From assembly GCF_009730915.1 (NCBI RefSeq), contig NC_052489.1:24855916-24919915 (forward strand): 64,000 bases of DNA, in the 5' to 3' direction. Positions 24,457 to 36,631 of the stretch are shown here, in pieces. A program made the position numbers and the translations under genes. Each line of letters starts with the position of its first letter. Within the stretch, counting starts at the first letter, position 1. A model generated the notes under the pieces. The model had not been told where the DNA came from. It was given only the letters and a program-made list of their open reading frames with translations, and made no database searches. Origin of the DNA: Dioscorea cayenensis subsp. rotundata. Its lineage: Eukaryota > Streptophyta > Magnoliopsida > Dioscoreales > Dioscoreaceae.

Positions 24457-27400
24457 TCATTTCTTTGCGTAGGTGATAGCCATTGGGTACTGAGGAGTGA
24501 TCTTGAAGCCCTGAAGGGACTGCATGGCAATGGATGACTGCATATCATCCTCAAACTCAACAAAGGCAATGCCCGGCTTTGCTTCTATCATGCGAACTTC
24601 CTTGAAGCCTGGATATTCTCGGAAAAGAATTTGTAGCATGGCACTTGTTGTTTCAAAGGGCAAGTTCTGGATGAAAAGGATGTTGTTGGGTGTGGCAGCT
24701 TCCTGTGGCTTTCCTTGATTTGATGTTTGTGAAACCTATGAAGACAAAATCATATGTTGGCTACCAGTTTGGGAAGAGAAAAATTTTAAGCTTCATTCTC
24801 ATCTCCAAGAAATTTTCAAGCACATGTTAGAAATTTAGATGCGACTAATAATAAGTGCATGAGGTTATCAAAAAGAAATAAGAGAGAAACCACTGCAAAT
24901 TTTGCGGTAACAGGACATATGTACATGCTTTCTGCATGCTATCAAATATTAATTAAAGGTTATCTACAATAAGTATTGCTGGATAGTTAAGCATTTATGG
25001 TTCGCAAAGTAAATCGACAGGAAAGTAAATTAGTTCATTCATCCTACATGCTTGGTACAAAAGCCCTGAACCGCCCCTCCACCCCACCATCACACACACA
25101 CAGGACAAGAGAGAAGCTAACTCAAGAAAACTATTATTTGAAAAATTTTACATAATATCATATATACCCTAACTTGATCTTTCCTAAGTTCTGGCCATTC
25201 AATAGGGGATATAAATGCATGACAATCAAGGCTACTGAAATCTTATAGCATGATGTTTTTTTGGTTTTTTTGCAGGTTCCAATAATGAAATGTGTTTTAC
25301 GTTCTGAAAATTATGATAAGTTAAATGCTTCCAGAGAACAATGAATATGGAGATGACATATTCCAGTCATATATTACTCCTAGAGTGGAGACTATAAAAT
25401 TTTAAAGTCATTAAATTTGTTTAATTATATATGCACATAACAAAACGGTCTTCTTTATCCAGATACTCATCAATGGTTTAAATGTATATTACACTGTGTA
25501 GAACAAGAAAAGGGACTCCATATGAGTTGGTTTTCAATCATTCTAACCATCCTGCTTGGTCGCTACCCTTGATATTAACAAAGACAAATTATGAGCTTCT
25601 ATTTTTGTGACAGCCAGTAGCTCCCACTGCAGCTTCTTTTTTGTGTTACCCTTACCAAGTCCTGGAAGATATGTCACTAGAACTTCAACTTTAGCATATG
25701 ACCTCTATTGACTTTAACCATCTTCTTACCATTGAAATTGTACATAGAGTTACCCCCTTCATAATTAATAAAATGAAATAATTGAAAATATTAGTTATTT
25801 GAAGTAGAAGATGGTAGTTAATTTATTGAATCCAGGGAATAAACTTAATAGAATTCATAACCTCATTTTATAGTGTAGATAAAGCAACAGAGAGGGTTGT
25901 GTGTAGGACAGGCTCATGTTAGATCCAAGCAAGATCAAAAACATTACCCATTGGAGATTACAAGAATTTAAGGCCGAAAGTCATTTAACTAATTTGATAG
26001 GATCCATGAATATAAGGAGCATATTCGAGGAGACTTTGATAGTACACAAACTTGATAGAATCAAGATCTCTATATATGATTTCGCATGATTCCGTCCAGT
26101 AATGCTCGGCAATACCATAATTCCCATCATCAAATTATGTTAACTGTAGCCATAATTCTCTTAACCATTAAAGGATGCTGTTTACCCAAGATATGCCTTT
26201 GTATGAACTAACAATTCATATAAACCTTCTAATAACCAAGACTGGCAAAACAAAATAAGTTGCATGCCACATTCTCACAAGCATACTACATGCAGACTTT
26301 GGGCATTAAATATTATACGCTGCAAGGCAGAACAAATGATTTGACATGAACTTTCTATTCCAAAAAACTATCCAAAAGTTGACGGAAAAGATATAATAGT
26401 AATCAACAGTAAAGCATTTACCTCATAAATGAACAGACCCAAAACAAAATTTGGAAGAAAACCTCTAGCAAATATGAAATATAGCAGGAAACTTACAGAT
26501 GGTCCACCATTGCTTTGGAAGCTTTGACCATTAGAAGCAACACCTGATTGTTGTGTTTCCTCGGCCTTTCTTCTTTTCTCAGCAGCTGAAACAGAATGAG
26601 GCAGCAAAAGGCATCAGCGTGAAAAAATACAACCTTGATTTGTCAGCCATCATTTTCCAGTAAAGCTTTGGAAAATACAACGTACGTATACAATGATAAA
26701 AGAAACGAAACTCATCCAACCAAATATTACCATAAGTTCACCCAAAAATGTTTTATCAGCCATGGTGGCACTAGCATGTGGCAGAAGTGGCTTGTTAACA
26801 CTGGAAATTTTCAAAATAAATAAACCAAAATCCATATTTGAGCAAGCAGTAACAATCAACTTTTACAGATTGCAGAAGTATTCCAAACAGATGAACAAAG
26901 ATTTGTCCTTCTATAAACAATAATACTTTACAAAAGTCTAACTATAACATGAGTGGTATTAAGGCACCAACTACACAAAGTCAAACTAATTGCTACTAAA
27001 ACTACTCTAATATTCTTGTATGCACTAAGGAAAGTAATCAAGGCAACATAGCAGTCAACACAAGACAGTTTGGGCAAATGCCACAGGCAATTCTGGTGGA
27101 AGTTGGTAAAGAAGCAAAGATAATTTTCTCTTTCATTTATTTCAGTCTTCTTCAACGGAAAGTATTTTGGGGCAATAGAAATAGCATGCTTGACAACTCA
27201 AACAGAATATAGCCCAAGAAACAGAATGCATACAAAAACAGTAACATCAATCATGATCCAAAAGATTCACATATGAGGCTGAATGCCATTATAAGAAATC
27301 CAAACAAGCAAGGCAATACTAATGTAGAAACTAAGTTAATCTACAAAATGATGAGGAAACAAATTAGTTAAAAAAAAATCCAAACATTTTCACCTTTCTC

Positions 27401-30400
27401 TTCTTTCCTTTTCTTCTTCTCCCTTGGAACAAATGAACCATCCGCTTTCGCAACACAGTCTGATTTTGTCTTAGCATATTGAATCCTCTGCAACAATCAA
27501 TATAAAGAATGAAAAGTGTGTAAAGTACTGTTCTTCACACAGATTTGTTAGTAATAATCCCAAATCTGATAAAGCTTATCATTTAGAGATCTTGTGTTAT
27601 CTTATCTTCATTAGTTTAGTTTAAATTAATGATTATCTTTAAAAGTTTGTTTCTAGTTATGGAGTCCAGCCTTTAAAAGGCCTAGTCATTCAATGTAATT
27701 CTTAACGAATTCTCTAATAAAGTGAAGCACTTTTGTTTTAAATCCATCAGATCTGGCATCAGAGCCATGGCGAATCACAACAGCGGCACAATTAATCCCA
27801 CTCTTCCTACTCTAGATGGGAAGAACTACAATCGTTGGAGTGTGCAGATGAAGGTGTTGTTTGATTTTCAAGAAGTTCTTGCTGTTGTTGAAAATGGAGT
27901 TCCTTCCTTGGAGAACAATCCAACTGAAGCTCAAAGACAGACCTACCGAGAAGCCAGAAAGAAAGATCGGAAGGCTCTCTATTACATCCATCAAGGAGTT
28001 AATGATGAGATTTTTGAGAAGATAGCTGTTGCGGATACTGCAAAAGAGGCGTGGGATATTCTTGCAAAATCCTACAGAGGTGTTGAAAGAGTTCAGAAGG
28101 TGAGACTTCAAACTCTTAGAAGGCAGTTTGAGTTGCTACAGATGGAGAACACAGACACTGTGGCAGAATATACATCTCGAGTACAGGCCTTGGCAAATAA
28201 GATGCGACTCAATGGAGACAAAGTCGAAGAGCAAACATTGGTGGAGAAGATCTTGCGGACAGTCACAACCAGATTTGATCCCATTGCTACTGCCATTGAG
28301 GAGTCAAAAGACCTTTCTGACATGACTGTTGATGAGTTGTGGGGCTCTTTGGAAGCATATGAACAACGCATCAATGCAAAGTTCTCAGAAAAACCTCTTG
28401 AAAAGGCTTTTCAAGCTCAACTTTCTATCAAATCAGAACAAGAAAAGGAAGCTAAAGGAAACAACAGATATCAAGCTGTGCATAAGAAATATGAACATGG
28501 AACAAGAAGTAATTTTGGTGCAAGAGGAAGAGGTAGATATTCCCAAAGAAGCCATGGACGAGGAAGAGGAAGGTATGATAAAAACAACATTAAGTGTTTT
28601 GCATGTAATCGATTTGGTCATTATGCAAATGAGTGCAGATTTAACAAAAAAACAAAAAGCTATCTTTCGAAGTATCTCAAGACAAGAAATCAGAGAAGTA
28701 GTTCGGTTTTGCACTAAGAAGAGGACTTTGAAGACCATGCACTACTAATGGTTTCAAATGACAAAGAAGATTATAACTTCAACACTTGGTATCTTGACAC
28801 AGGATGCACCAATCATATGAGTGGTAAAAAAGAGCTTTTTGTGAATTTAGATGAATCAGTACAAAAAGTTGTTAAGTTTGCAGATAATAGCATCATTCCT
28901 GTTATGGGCAGAGGTAGAATCTTGATACAATTGAAGAATGGAGATCATCAATTTATCTCAGATGTGTTTTATGTGCCAGGGATGAAAAACAACCTGCTGA
29001 GTATGGGACAACTCCTTGAAAAAGGATATCGCATGGAGATGAAGAATGGTCATTTAACCATTCTTGACAGAAGTGGCAATGTCATCCTTAATTCAGTTAT
29101 GTCAAAAAACAGAATGTTTCGCATTGACATAAGAACTGATATACATCACTGCTTTAGTGCTATTATTAAGGATGCATCATGGTTATGGCATCTCAGATTT
29201 GGGCATCTGAATTTTAGAAGTTTGAAATTGCTTGCTCAAAAGAACATGGTGAATGGATTGCCTTTACTGGATCATCCTGAACAATTCTGTGAAGGATGTA
29301 TTCTTGGAAAGCAGCATAGAAATTCCTTTTCAACTAAGAATAATTGGCATGCTTCTCACCCTCTAGAAGTTGTGCATTCAGATGTGTGCGGACCCATGAA
29401 TACACCATCCATTGGTGGGAATCGATATTTTCTTACTTTTGTTGATGATTACAGCAGGAAAATCTGGGTGTATTTTGTGCAGCAAAAATCTGAAGTGTTT
29501 GGAGTTTTTAAAAAATTTCAAGCACTGGTTGAAAAGCAGAGTGGGCATTCAATTCAGATCTTAAGAACTGATGGTGGTGGTGAATACATGTCTAATGATT
29601 TCGCTGAGTATTGTGCAGAGCATGGAATTGAACATGAAGTCACTATCCGTTATACTCCTCAACACAACGGAATTGCTGAAAGGAGAAATAGGACAATCAT
29701 GGACATGGCTAGGAGCATGCTTAAGGCCAAAGGTATGCCTAACTATCTTTGGGCTGATGCTGTTTCATGCTCTGTTTATTTATTGAACAGATCACCAACC
29801 AAAAAATTAGAAGATGTTACCCCTGAAGAAGCTTGGAGTGGATTCAAACCAAGTGTCAAACATCTCAAGGTGTTTGGTTCAATTGCATATGCCCATGTAC
29901 CAGCAGTAAACAAGAACAAAAGCTAGATGACGGAGGAGAGAAGACCGTGTTTGTTGGATACAAGCCCTGGCCATCTTGGTGGATACAGATTATTTAACCC
30001 AATCACAAAGAAATTTCTTGTTAGTAGAGATGTGATCTTTGACGGCTCGATCATGGAATTGGAGTGATCATACTGAAGCTAATTCACAAAAGATTTCTAT
30101 CCTTGAAGAAGAAACTACCTCAGTTGAAGATGTAGAAGTTGTTACAAATGAAGATCAATTTGGAGTTGTAGCTCAAAGATCAAGGAGGAATGTACAACCA
30201 TCTTCTTGGCTAAGGAACTTTGAGGTAATTCCTGATAATGCTATTGACAATGATGGAGAACTAGTTCACTATGCATTGTTTGCAGATTGTGATCCTATCA
30301 AATTTGAAGAAGCTATTAGAAATGAGAAATGGATCAATGCCATGAAGGAAGAAATAAAAGCAATAGAAAAAAATAAAACTTGGGAGCTAACCAATCTACC

Positions 30401-32521
30401 ATATGGAAAGAAAGCAATTGATGTGAAGTGGGTGTTCAAGACAAAAATCAAGCCAACTGGTCAGATAGAAAGATATAAGGCAAGATTGGTAGCAAAAGGC
30501 TATGAACAGCGTGCTGAAGTTGATTATCAAGAGGTATTTTCCCCTGTTGCTAGAATTGAAACAGTTAAATTAATTGTTGCTCTGGCTGCTCAAAATAGGT
30601 GGAATATCCACCAAATGGATGTCAAGTCGGCTTTTCTTAATGGTCCTCTTGAGGAAGAAGTCTATGTCAAGCAACCAGCAGGGTTTGTAAAAGAAGGAAA
30701 TGCAGAAAAAGTATATAAACTCAAGAAGGCATTATATGGGCTCAAACAAGCCCCAAGAGCATGGAATAAACGGATTGATGATTTCTTTCAAGCTAACGGC
30801 CTTCTAAAGTGTCCAAGTGAGCATGCTTTATATGTGAAAATTACTGATTCAGGTGACATATTATTTGTTTGTCTTTATGTTGACGATATTATCTTTATGG
30901 GGAACAATCAAAATATGATCAAGGAATTCAAGAAAACTATGATTTCAGAATTTGAGATGACTGATCTTGGTCATATGTCATATTTTTTGGGCTTGGAAGT
31001 AATTCAGAATAAAAATGGAATTTTCATTCATCAACAAAAATATGCAACAGACATCCTAAATAAATTTCAGATGCTTGATTGTAATCCTGTACGTACTCCT
31101 GTAGAGGTTGGTACCAAATTATTCAAGGAAGGAGAAGACTCAGCGATTGATCCAATATACTTTTAAGAGTATTGTTGGTAGTCTCGGGTGTTTTTATCAC
31201 ATACTAGACCTGATATTTCTTATGGTGTTGGATTAATTAGCAAGTACATGGAGAGACCTAGACAATCTCATTTTCATGTGGCTAAAAGAATTTTACGCTA
31301 TATCAAAGGCACACTAGATCATGGCTTATTCTATGAATCTTCTAACAAGAATGAGCTTGTGGGATACTCTGACAGTGACTGGGCGGGTGATCAGGATGAT
31401 AGGAAAAGCACTACTGGATATGTGTTCAACTTTGGCTCTACAGCAATATCTTGGTCATCTAAGAAACAATCCATTGTGGCTTTATCTACTTGTGAAGCAG
31501 AATATGCAGCAGCTTCTTGTGCATGTCAAGCAATTTGGTTGAGGAATGTGATGAATCAAATTCAGGTTCCAATTAACAGTCCTACAAAAATCTTTGTGGA
31601 CAACATTTCTGCAATAAATTTAACCAAACATCCAGGCATTCATGGGAAAAGCAAGCACATTGACATGAGATTTCATTTTCTTAGAGATCAAGTCAACAAA
31701 AAAGAGATTGAAGTTTTCTATTGTAAATCAGAGGACCAGGTTGCTGATATCCTCACTAAACCTCTGAAATTTGATTCATTTGTTAAGCTAAAGAAGAGTT
31801 TAGGCATGGCTAGTCTTACAGATTTGGTTTAAGGGGGGATGTTAGTAATAATCCCAAATCTGATAAAGCTTATCATTTAGAGATCTTGTGTTATCTTATC
31901 TTCATTAGTTTAGTTTAAATTAATGATTATCTTTAAAAGTTTGTTTCTAGTTATGGAGTCCAGCCTTTAAAAGGCCTAGTCATTCAATGTAATTCTTAAC
32001 GAATTCTCTAATAAAGTGAAGCACTTTTGTTTTAAATCCATCAAGATTAACTTCTAATACTAAGAAAAAACTCGACAGAAATACAAATTTGAAAGGAAAA
32101 TTCTCCACAATTCAACATTGCTAATGCATACCAATGGTTTGTCATAGAAGGGGAAGCTTTGCATCTGCCGCACAGCAGTGCTAGCAGCCGTCACTTCACT
32201 AAAAACAACCCATGCCTGGCCACGGAGCTTTGTTGTTTTGAGAGCCACGACATCCAAAATCCTTCCATACTGAGAGAAGAGCGCATAGAGGGATCTCTTC
32301 AATTCTGCCAAACAAACAAATTAATGCCACAAAAACCAGAAAAATGCAAGAAATCAACTCAACAATCCAAACCCTAGGGAAAAGCCTAGAAATCCGAAGA
32401 GAAGATAGAACAAGATCGAGAATAGAGCGACTAGGGAGCGAAGAACACCTTCCTTCTTGACCTTCTCGTTGAGATTCTTTATATAGATCGTCTGGTTGGG
32501 AGGGATATCGCCGGAGAGCAT
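24457..32521 (-). CDS. U2B'': U2 small nuclear ribonucleoprotein B''
   Basis: Five exons join in phase: 32449-32521, 32132-32304, 27394-27487, 26497-26585 and 24457-24735. They code for 235 residues, near the 232 of the Arabidopsis protein. RRM1 spans about 10-88 (RNP2 IYIKNL, RNP1 LRGQAWVVF). A basic linker ([10 protein letters not shown]) follows, then RRM2 spans about 158-235 ([15 protein letters not shown]), ending ITYAKK. The protein binds U2 snRNA stem-loop IV with U2A' in the spliceosome. The start ATG follows GCGACC and begins [14 protein letters not shown], matching the family. Intron 2 is 4.6 kb because a complete copia element lies in it in antisense; without the element it would be under 200 bp. 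Coding exons appear undamaged, so the gene is probably functional. Confidence 0.94.
24740..26496. other. Large intron 4 of the U2B'' gene
   Basis: This 1.76-kb intron runs from TCT|GTAAGT (donor at 26496) to CATAG (acceptor at 24736-24737). No independent gene or clear transposon is seen in it. Confidence 0.7.
27546..27749 (+). repeat. 5' LTR of the copia element
   Basis: 204 bp, begins TGTTAGTAAT and ends AAATCCATCA. It is base-for-base the same as the 3' LTR as far as I can compare. It contains AATAAAG near the end. Confidence 0.96.
27767..28717 (+). pseudogene. Copia gag (nucleocapsid) region
   Basis: The ATG lies just after the primer binding site ([21 protein letters not shown]). The frame reads a typical copia Gag with a UBN2-like core and a CCHC zinc knuckle [14 protein letters not shown] (C-X2-C-X4-H-X4-C). 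It ends at an in-frame TAA (28715-28717) only 30 bases before the protease frame resumes in the same frame, so Gag and Pol are separated by a stop where copia elements normally have one polyprotein. Confidence 0.85.
28748..29926 (+). pseudogene. Copia protease and integrase region
   Basis: Starts with the aspartic protease ([13 protein letters not shown]). The GAG-pre-integrase H/C zinc motif follows ([28 protein letters not shown]), then the integrase core ([21 protein letters not shown] with its first Asp, [12 protein letters not shown] with the second, and [12 protein letters not shown] with the Glu). The frame breaks at about 29925 in an AAAAG run; the downstream integrase C-terminal sequence continues in another frame. 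Confidence 0.9.
30039..31166 (+). pseudogene. Copia reverse transcriptase region
   Basis: Encodes the copia RT core: [52 protein letters not shown] and the active site [10 protein letters not shown]. The frame is lost at about 31160 by an extra T in a TTTT run, and again about 25 bp later, before the RNase H part. Confidence 0.9.
31188..31832 (+). pseudogene. Copia RNase H region
   Basis: Contains the copia connection and RNase H motifs: [61 protein letters not shown] and [11 protein letters not shown]. It ends at TAA 3 bp before the polypurine tract. Confidence 0.9.
31840..32043 (+). repeat. 3' LTR of the copia element
   Basis: 204 bp, same sequence as the 5' LTR by eye, followed directly by the AGATT target duplication. 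Confidence 0.96.
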
Positions 32522-32529
32522 GGTCGCCG

Positions 32530-33228
32530 GCGAACTAGAGAGAGAGAGAGAAAGGAGTTTAGGTTTCAAGCAGAGCCAAAGGGGCAACGACGCGAAAATG
32601 AAGATGATGAACGGCCCTGATTGAAGCCGGGTTGAAACAATGTAAGGTTTAGTTTAAACTTAAATGCAATTTTGAATCTTATATGTGGTTTTGTTTCATT
32701 TTACACTTTTAGATATTATTATTACTAGTATAATTCCTTCGCTTGCTTGGGAGGTTTTATAATTTTGATGGAATTAAAATATGGACATTTGTATGAAATA
32801 AATGTTGATTATAATTTTTATTTATAATAAGGTAAAAAAATATAAAAGTAATGTTTACTTTATAGAGTTCTGAAAGCATTTTCATGATTTTTTACATTAT
32901 AGCTTATATCCATCAAAGATTATTATTATTAGATAAAAGTGGATAAATTGCAAATTTATTAGGAAAAGCATAACAATAAACAACAAACAAAAAACTATAA
33001 AGGATGTGATGCCCATCATTCTATGCACATTTCAACAATTAGGAACAATGTGTAAAAAATTGAAATGCAGGTTTATTTAATTATGATTAAAAAAATAAAT
33101 GGATAAACTAAGTGATGCTAAGCATAGTTTTTATTTTTTTTATAATCACTTACATTAAAATATATTTTAACAAAAGCCAAACTGATAATTTGTGTGGGGT
33201 TCGAATAAAAAATCTCAAAGTCTTACAC
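32530..33228. other. Intergenic, U2B'' promoter side, with a LINE tail
   Basis: Upstream of U2B'' lies AT-rich DNA without a coding frame. At about 32936-33005 a fragment resembling the LINE 3' end is present (AAAGTGGATAAATTGCAAATTTATTAGGAAAAG, in two pieces like the copy at 1.25 kb), in the same orientation as the other LINE copies. Confidence 0.5.
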
Positions 33229-33231
33229 TAA

Positions 33232-34325
33232 GGGCCCGTTTAGTATGATATAAAGTTGTTACTTTCTCTGCAAAGTAAGAGGGGTGAATCTATTTCAAGC
33301 GTTTGGTTCTTAAAAATAATATGGTCTCCTTGTAATCACTTTCTACTTGACTAGAGAAAGTGATTCACATGGGGGTGGTGTGAAAGTGTTTACACCGTTG
33401 GATGGGAAAGTTTGGTAATTGTCAAATTACCAAACTACCCTTTATTACATAAAACTCTTTCTTTTTTGTTTTGTCTTTGAAAAAACCTAACGCGATCATA
33501 TTTCCAATTCGGCGGAGAGTTGTCGCTTCTTTCGGAGAAATCCTGGTAATATTTTTTTCTCAAATTTGTTAGATTATTTTGTGTTAAATTTTTGTTAAAT
33601 TTTTCTTGGTGTAAAATTCATATTTTAAATGGATCAAAGATAAATAAATTTCATATTTGTTTGGATAAAATTTTTATTGGAGGATTTTTGTTTTGATTAA
33701 ATCAAATCTATGTTGAAATAATAATCCAACATGATAAGATATTTTATGTTTTGGATAATTAAAACAATATATCTAGACTTTGTCGTACTTTTGAGTTTGG
33801 ATTATGAATTTATGGTAATACTTTGAGCTATTTATTAATGTGTGATTGTTCATATGGAATGTGTCATGAATATTTGTTGGATAATATCAATCAAGGCAAT
33901 AGATGTAAGAATTGAAACAAATAAAATTGTATGATGGACAATTAGGAACACATGGTGGTTTAAATCTATATTTTTTTTAGTGTACTAAAAAAACATAAAA
34001 ACCCCATTTGATTTTTTTTTTTAATTTATGAAGAATAGGTTAATTATTATTTGGACTAAGTTAATAATATTATTAGAGTTGAATAAAAACCCAAATTTAG
34101 TAACTATAACAACTAAGGGCAAAAATGAGAATAAACCTAATTTTACATTGAAAACAAGTTCATACCAAACGTGGGAATTAAGTTTACATGCAAAGTAATT
34201 ACAATTTTGATTGGGATAACCAAACGTTGTAATGTTATTTTGCAGGTAAAGTAATTGCATGCAAAGTCTTTCCCTGCAAAGACTTTACATGCAATTACTT
34301 TCCCTGCAAAATGCCAAACGGGCCC
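33232..34325. mobile_element. PIF/Harbinger (Tourist-like) non-autonomous element A
   Basis: The ends are GGGCCCGTTTAG... and ...CCAAACGGGCCC, flanked on both sides by the trinucleotide TAA (33229-33231 and 34326-34328). A TWA duplication and GGGCC-GTTTGG-like ends are typical of PIF/Harbinger MITEs. Subterminal parts also match in inverse (CTTTCTCTGCAAAG near the left; CTTTCCCTGCAAA repeats near the right). The element is 1094 bp with no transposase frame. Confidence 0.8.
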
Positions 34326-34757
34326 TAAGTTTCACTGTTTGATTTATTATGTCTTCAACCAATTCTAAAATTTTCTTTGTGCACATTCTTGATCAAAATA
34401 TAAATTAGTACAAAACTCAATTATTATGCTTTTTAAATTTAACATAATAGATTAAAAAACATTTGCTATAACACTTACTTTGGTTTTCCACTATTTGCAA
34501 ATTTATCCAAATAAGAACATATCTAACATATGTGATATTTGCAACAAAAGAAACATAGTGAAACAACAAATAAATGAACAATCGAATTATAAAAGTAAAA
34601 AAACTATGACAAACTAAATTGTAACATTATAGATACATGAGAGCATAAAGTTGTTATGTGAAAAGCAAAATTATATCGAGAAAGAAAATTGTATGAGTTG
34701 TATTAAAAGAGAAACCAACTTTAAAATTTGTTATTCATCTTCGTTAAATCTTATTAA

Positions 34758-35865
34758 GGCCTAGTTTGGATTGGCTTAAAAAAAAAATGCTTTTTTTCAA
34801 TTTGGTAGAAGGATTTTTAAAAAAATTGCTTTTCAGAGTAAGTTAAATGTTTTTCAATATTTTATGTTTGGATAAGTTAATGAAGAAGTACTTTTATATG
34901 TGTAAAGTTATTTCGATGTGCATTCTTTAAAAAAAATTTTCAATGTCAAATTACTAAAATAGGCATTCATTGAGTTATTTTAATAAACACTGATACTAAT
35001 ACTAATATACTAATACTAACCCTAATATACTAATAATAATACAACCACATATATAAATAGTAATATACTAATACTAATATACTAACATACTAATATTAAT
35101 ACTAATATACTAATATTAATATAAATAATAATACTAACTCAAATACAAATACACTAATATTAATACTAATCTAATATACTAATATACTCATAATAATACT
35201 AATACTAACACTAATATACTAATATTAAAACTAATACTAATACAAATATACAAATGAACTAATACTAACACTAATAATAATAATAATAATAATACAAATA
35301 CAAATACTAATATATTAATATACTAATAATAATACTAATACTAACACTAATAGTAATACTAATAGTAATAGTAATATAATACTAATACAAATACACAAAT
35401 GTACTTATGTACTAATACTAATATACAATTGTACTAATAATAATAATATACTAATACTAATACTAATACTAATACTAATAAACTAATAATAATAATACTA
35501 ACACTAATAGTAATACTAATACTAATACAAAATACACAAATGTACTAATACACTACTACTACTACTACTACTACTAATAATAATAATAATATACAACCAC
35601 TAATAAACAAAAAGTATAAAAACAACCATTCCTCTATTTGATAAGGGTAACTTAGTAATTTAACAATCTCTATAACAGCTTTTGAGAAGTGTTTTTTTTT
35701 CCAAAAACACCACACTACTAACTTTTGAAAAAAAAACTGTTTTTCAGCTTTCTTATTAGCTTTTGCTTCTGCCCAAAAGCCCAAACAAACATGTTTTTTA
35801 AAACCCAGAAGTGCTTAACTTACAAAAAACTTCTGGGCATAAAATAAGCCCATCCAAACAACCCC
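34758..35865. mobile_element. PIF/Harbinger (Tourist-like) non-autonomous element B
   Basis: The ends are GGCCTAGTTTGGATTGGCTTA and, in inverse, GGGGTTGTTTGGATGGGCTTA, flanked by TAA (34755-34757 and 35866-35868). The length is 1108 bp. The interior is mainly the imperfect microsatellite listed separately. No coding capacity is seen. Confidence 0.75.
34988..35600. repeat. Degenerate ACTAATACTAATAT/ATAATA microsatellite
   Basis: About 600 bp built from imperfect CTAATA, CTAATATA and AATAAT units, ending in an (ACT)n run near 35550. It lies inside Harbinger-like element B. Confidence 0.9.
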
Positions 35866-35868
35866 TAA

Positions 35869-36464
35869 ATGTGTATGAGTCGTAATTCATTATTTTCTTT
35901 TATAAATGTGTCATGTTATTATTTTTTTACATATATCTTTGAAATACCCAAACTTAATGTAATATATTTTTTTTTCATTTTCCAAAAAATATCAGTTTTA
36001 ATTGGAATATCTTGTTAAATATTTGATGTGAATCAATTTAATGGCCTTAACTAAATTAATGCTATTAAATCTTTTCTAATAACAATAATTAATTTACAAT
36101 ATGAGATTTTATAAATAATATCTCTTGATTGGAATTAGTTATAATCACTTAATCAAAATTATAAAATTTCTCAAAAATATAACTACATTATAAAATGCTA
36201 CAATATATTGTTCTAGTATATTTTAAAATTTTCATATTTAATGCAATAACAAATAGTTTTAAAAGAATTAGGAAAGATTTCCGTATTCCGAAGATTATTG
36301 GTTTTCATTGTAAGATGTTATTAAATTTTTAATGGTAAACCAATCTACCCTCAACAAATTAATGAGATAAAATCTTTCCTATTAACAGTAATTAAATTAC
36401 AACATGCACTTAAATTTTTTTTTAAAATAATTTCTTTTGATCGAAATTCGATTTATTCATTTAA
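35869..36464. other. AT-rich spacer
   Basis: No gene or pairable element ends are seen. TTTAATGGCCTTAACTAAATTAATGC-like and TCTTTCCTATTAACAGTAATTAA-like phrases recur loosely, so an old duplication is possible. Confidence 0.4.
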
Positions 36465-36631
36465 GTCCTGTTTGGTTGCAGTAACTAGGTGTAAGTAGAT
36501 GTAACGTAAGTACTTTTACATGTAAAAAGAACAAAATGGGTGTTTGGTTTGATGTTAAAAAAATTATACAACAAAGTACAGCTTTTGTTGTATTTTCACT
36601 TACAACCTATTTGATTGGAAGTGAAAATACA

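Larger units (their letters stand above)
27546..32043 (+). mobile_element. Complete Ty1/copia LTR retrotransposon in U2B'' intron 2
   Basis: The 4498-bp element has two 204-bp LTRs (TGTTAG...ATCCATCA), a 5-bp target duplication AGATT (27541-27545 and 32044-32048), a primer binding site TGGCATCAGAGCC (27754-27766, one base off the usual initiator tRNA-Met site) and a polypurine tract AAGGGGGGA (31831-31839). The order gag, protease/integrase, RT, RNase H defines copia. The LTRs look identical by eye, so insertion was recent. It lies antisense to U2B''. Its reading frame is interrupted at several points. Confidence 0.97.

Noticed and set aside
28329..28748. 139-codon plus-strand frame overlapping gag
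   Set aside because: Alternative frame of the copia gag region; the zinc knuckle is in the other frame.
34988..35600. Possible CRISPR-like or satellite array
   Set aside because: The repeats are an imperfect AT-rich microsatellite without constant spacers, inside a MITE of a plant genome.
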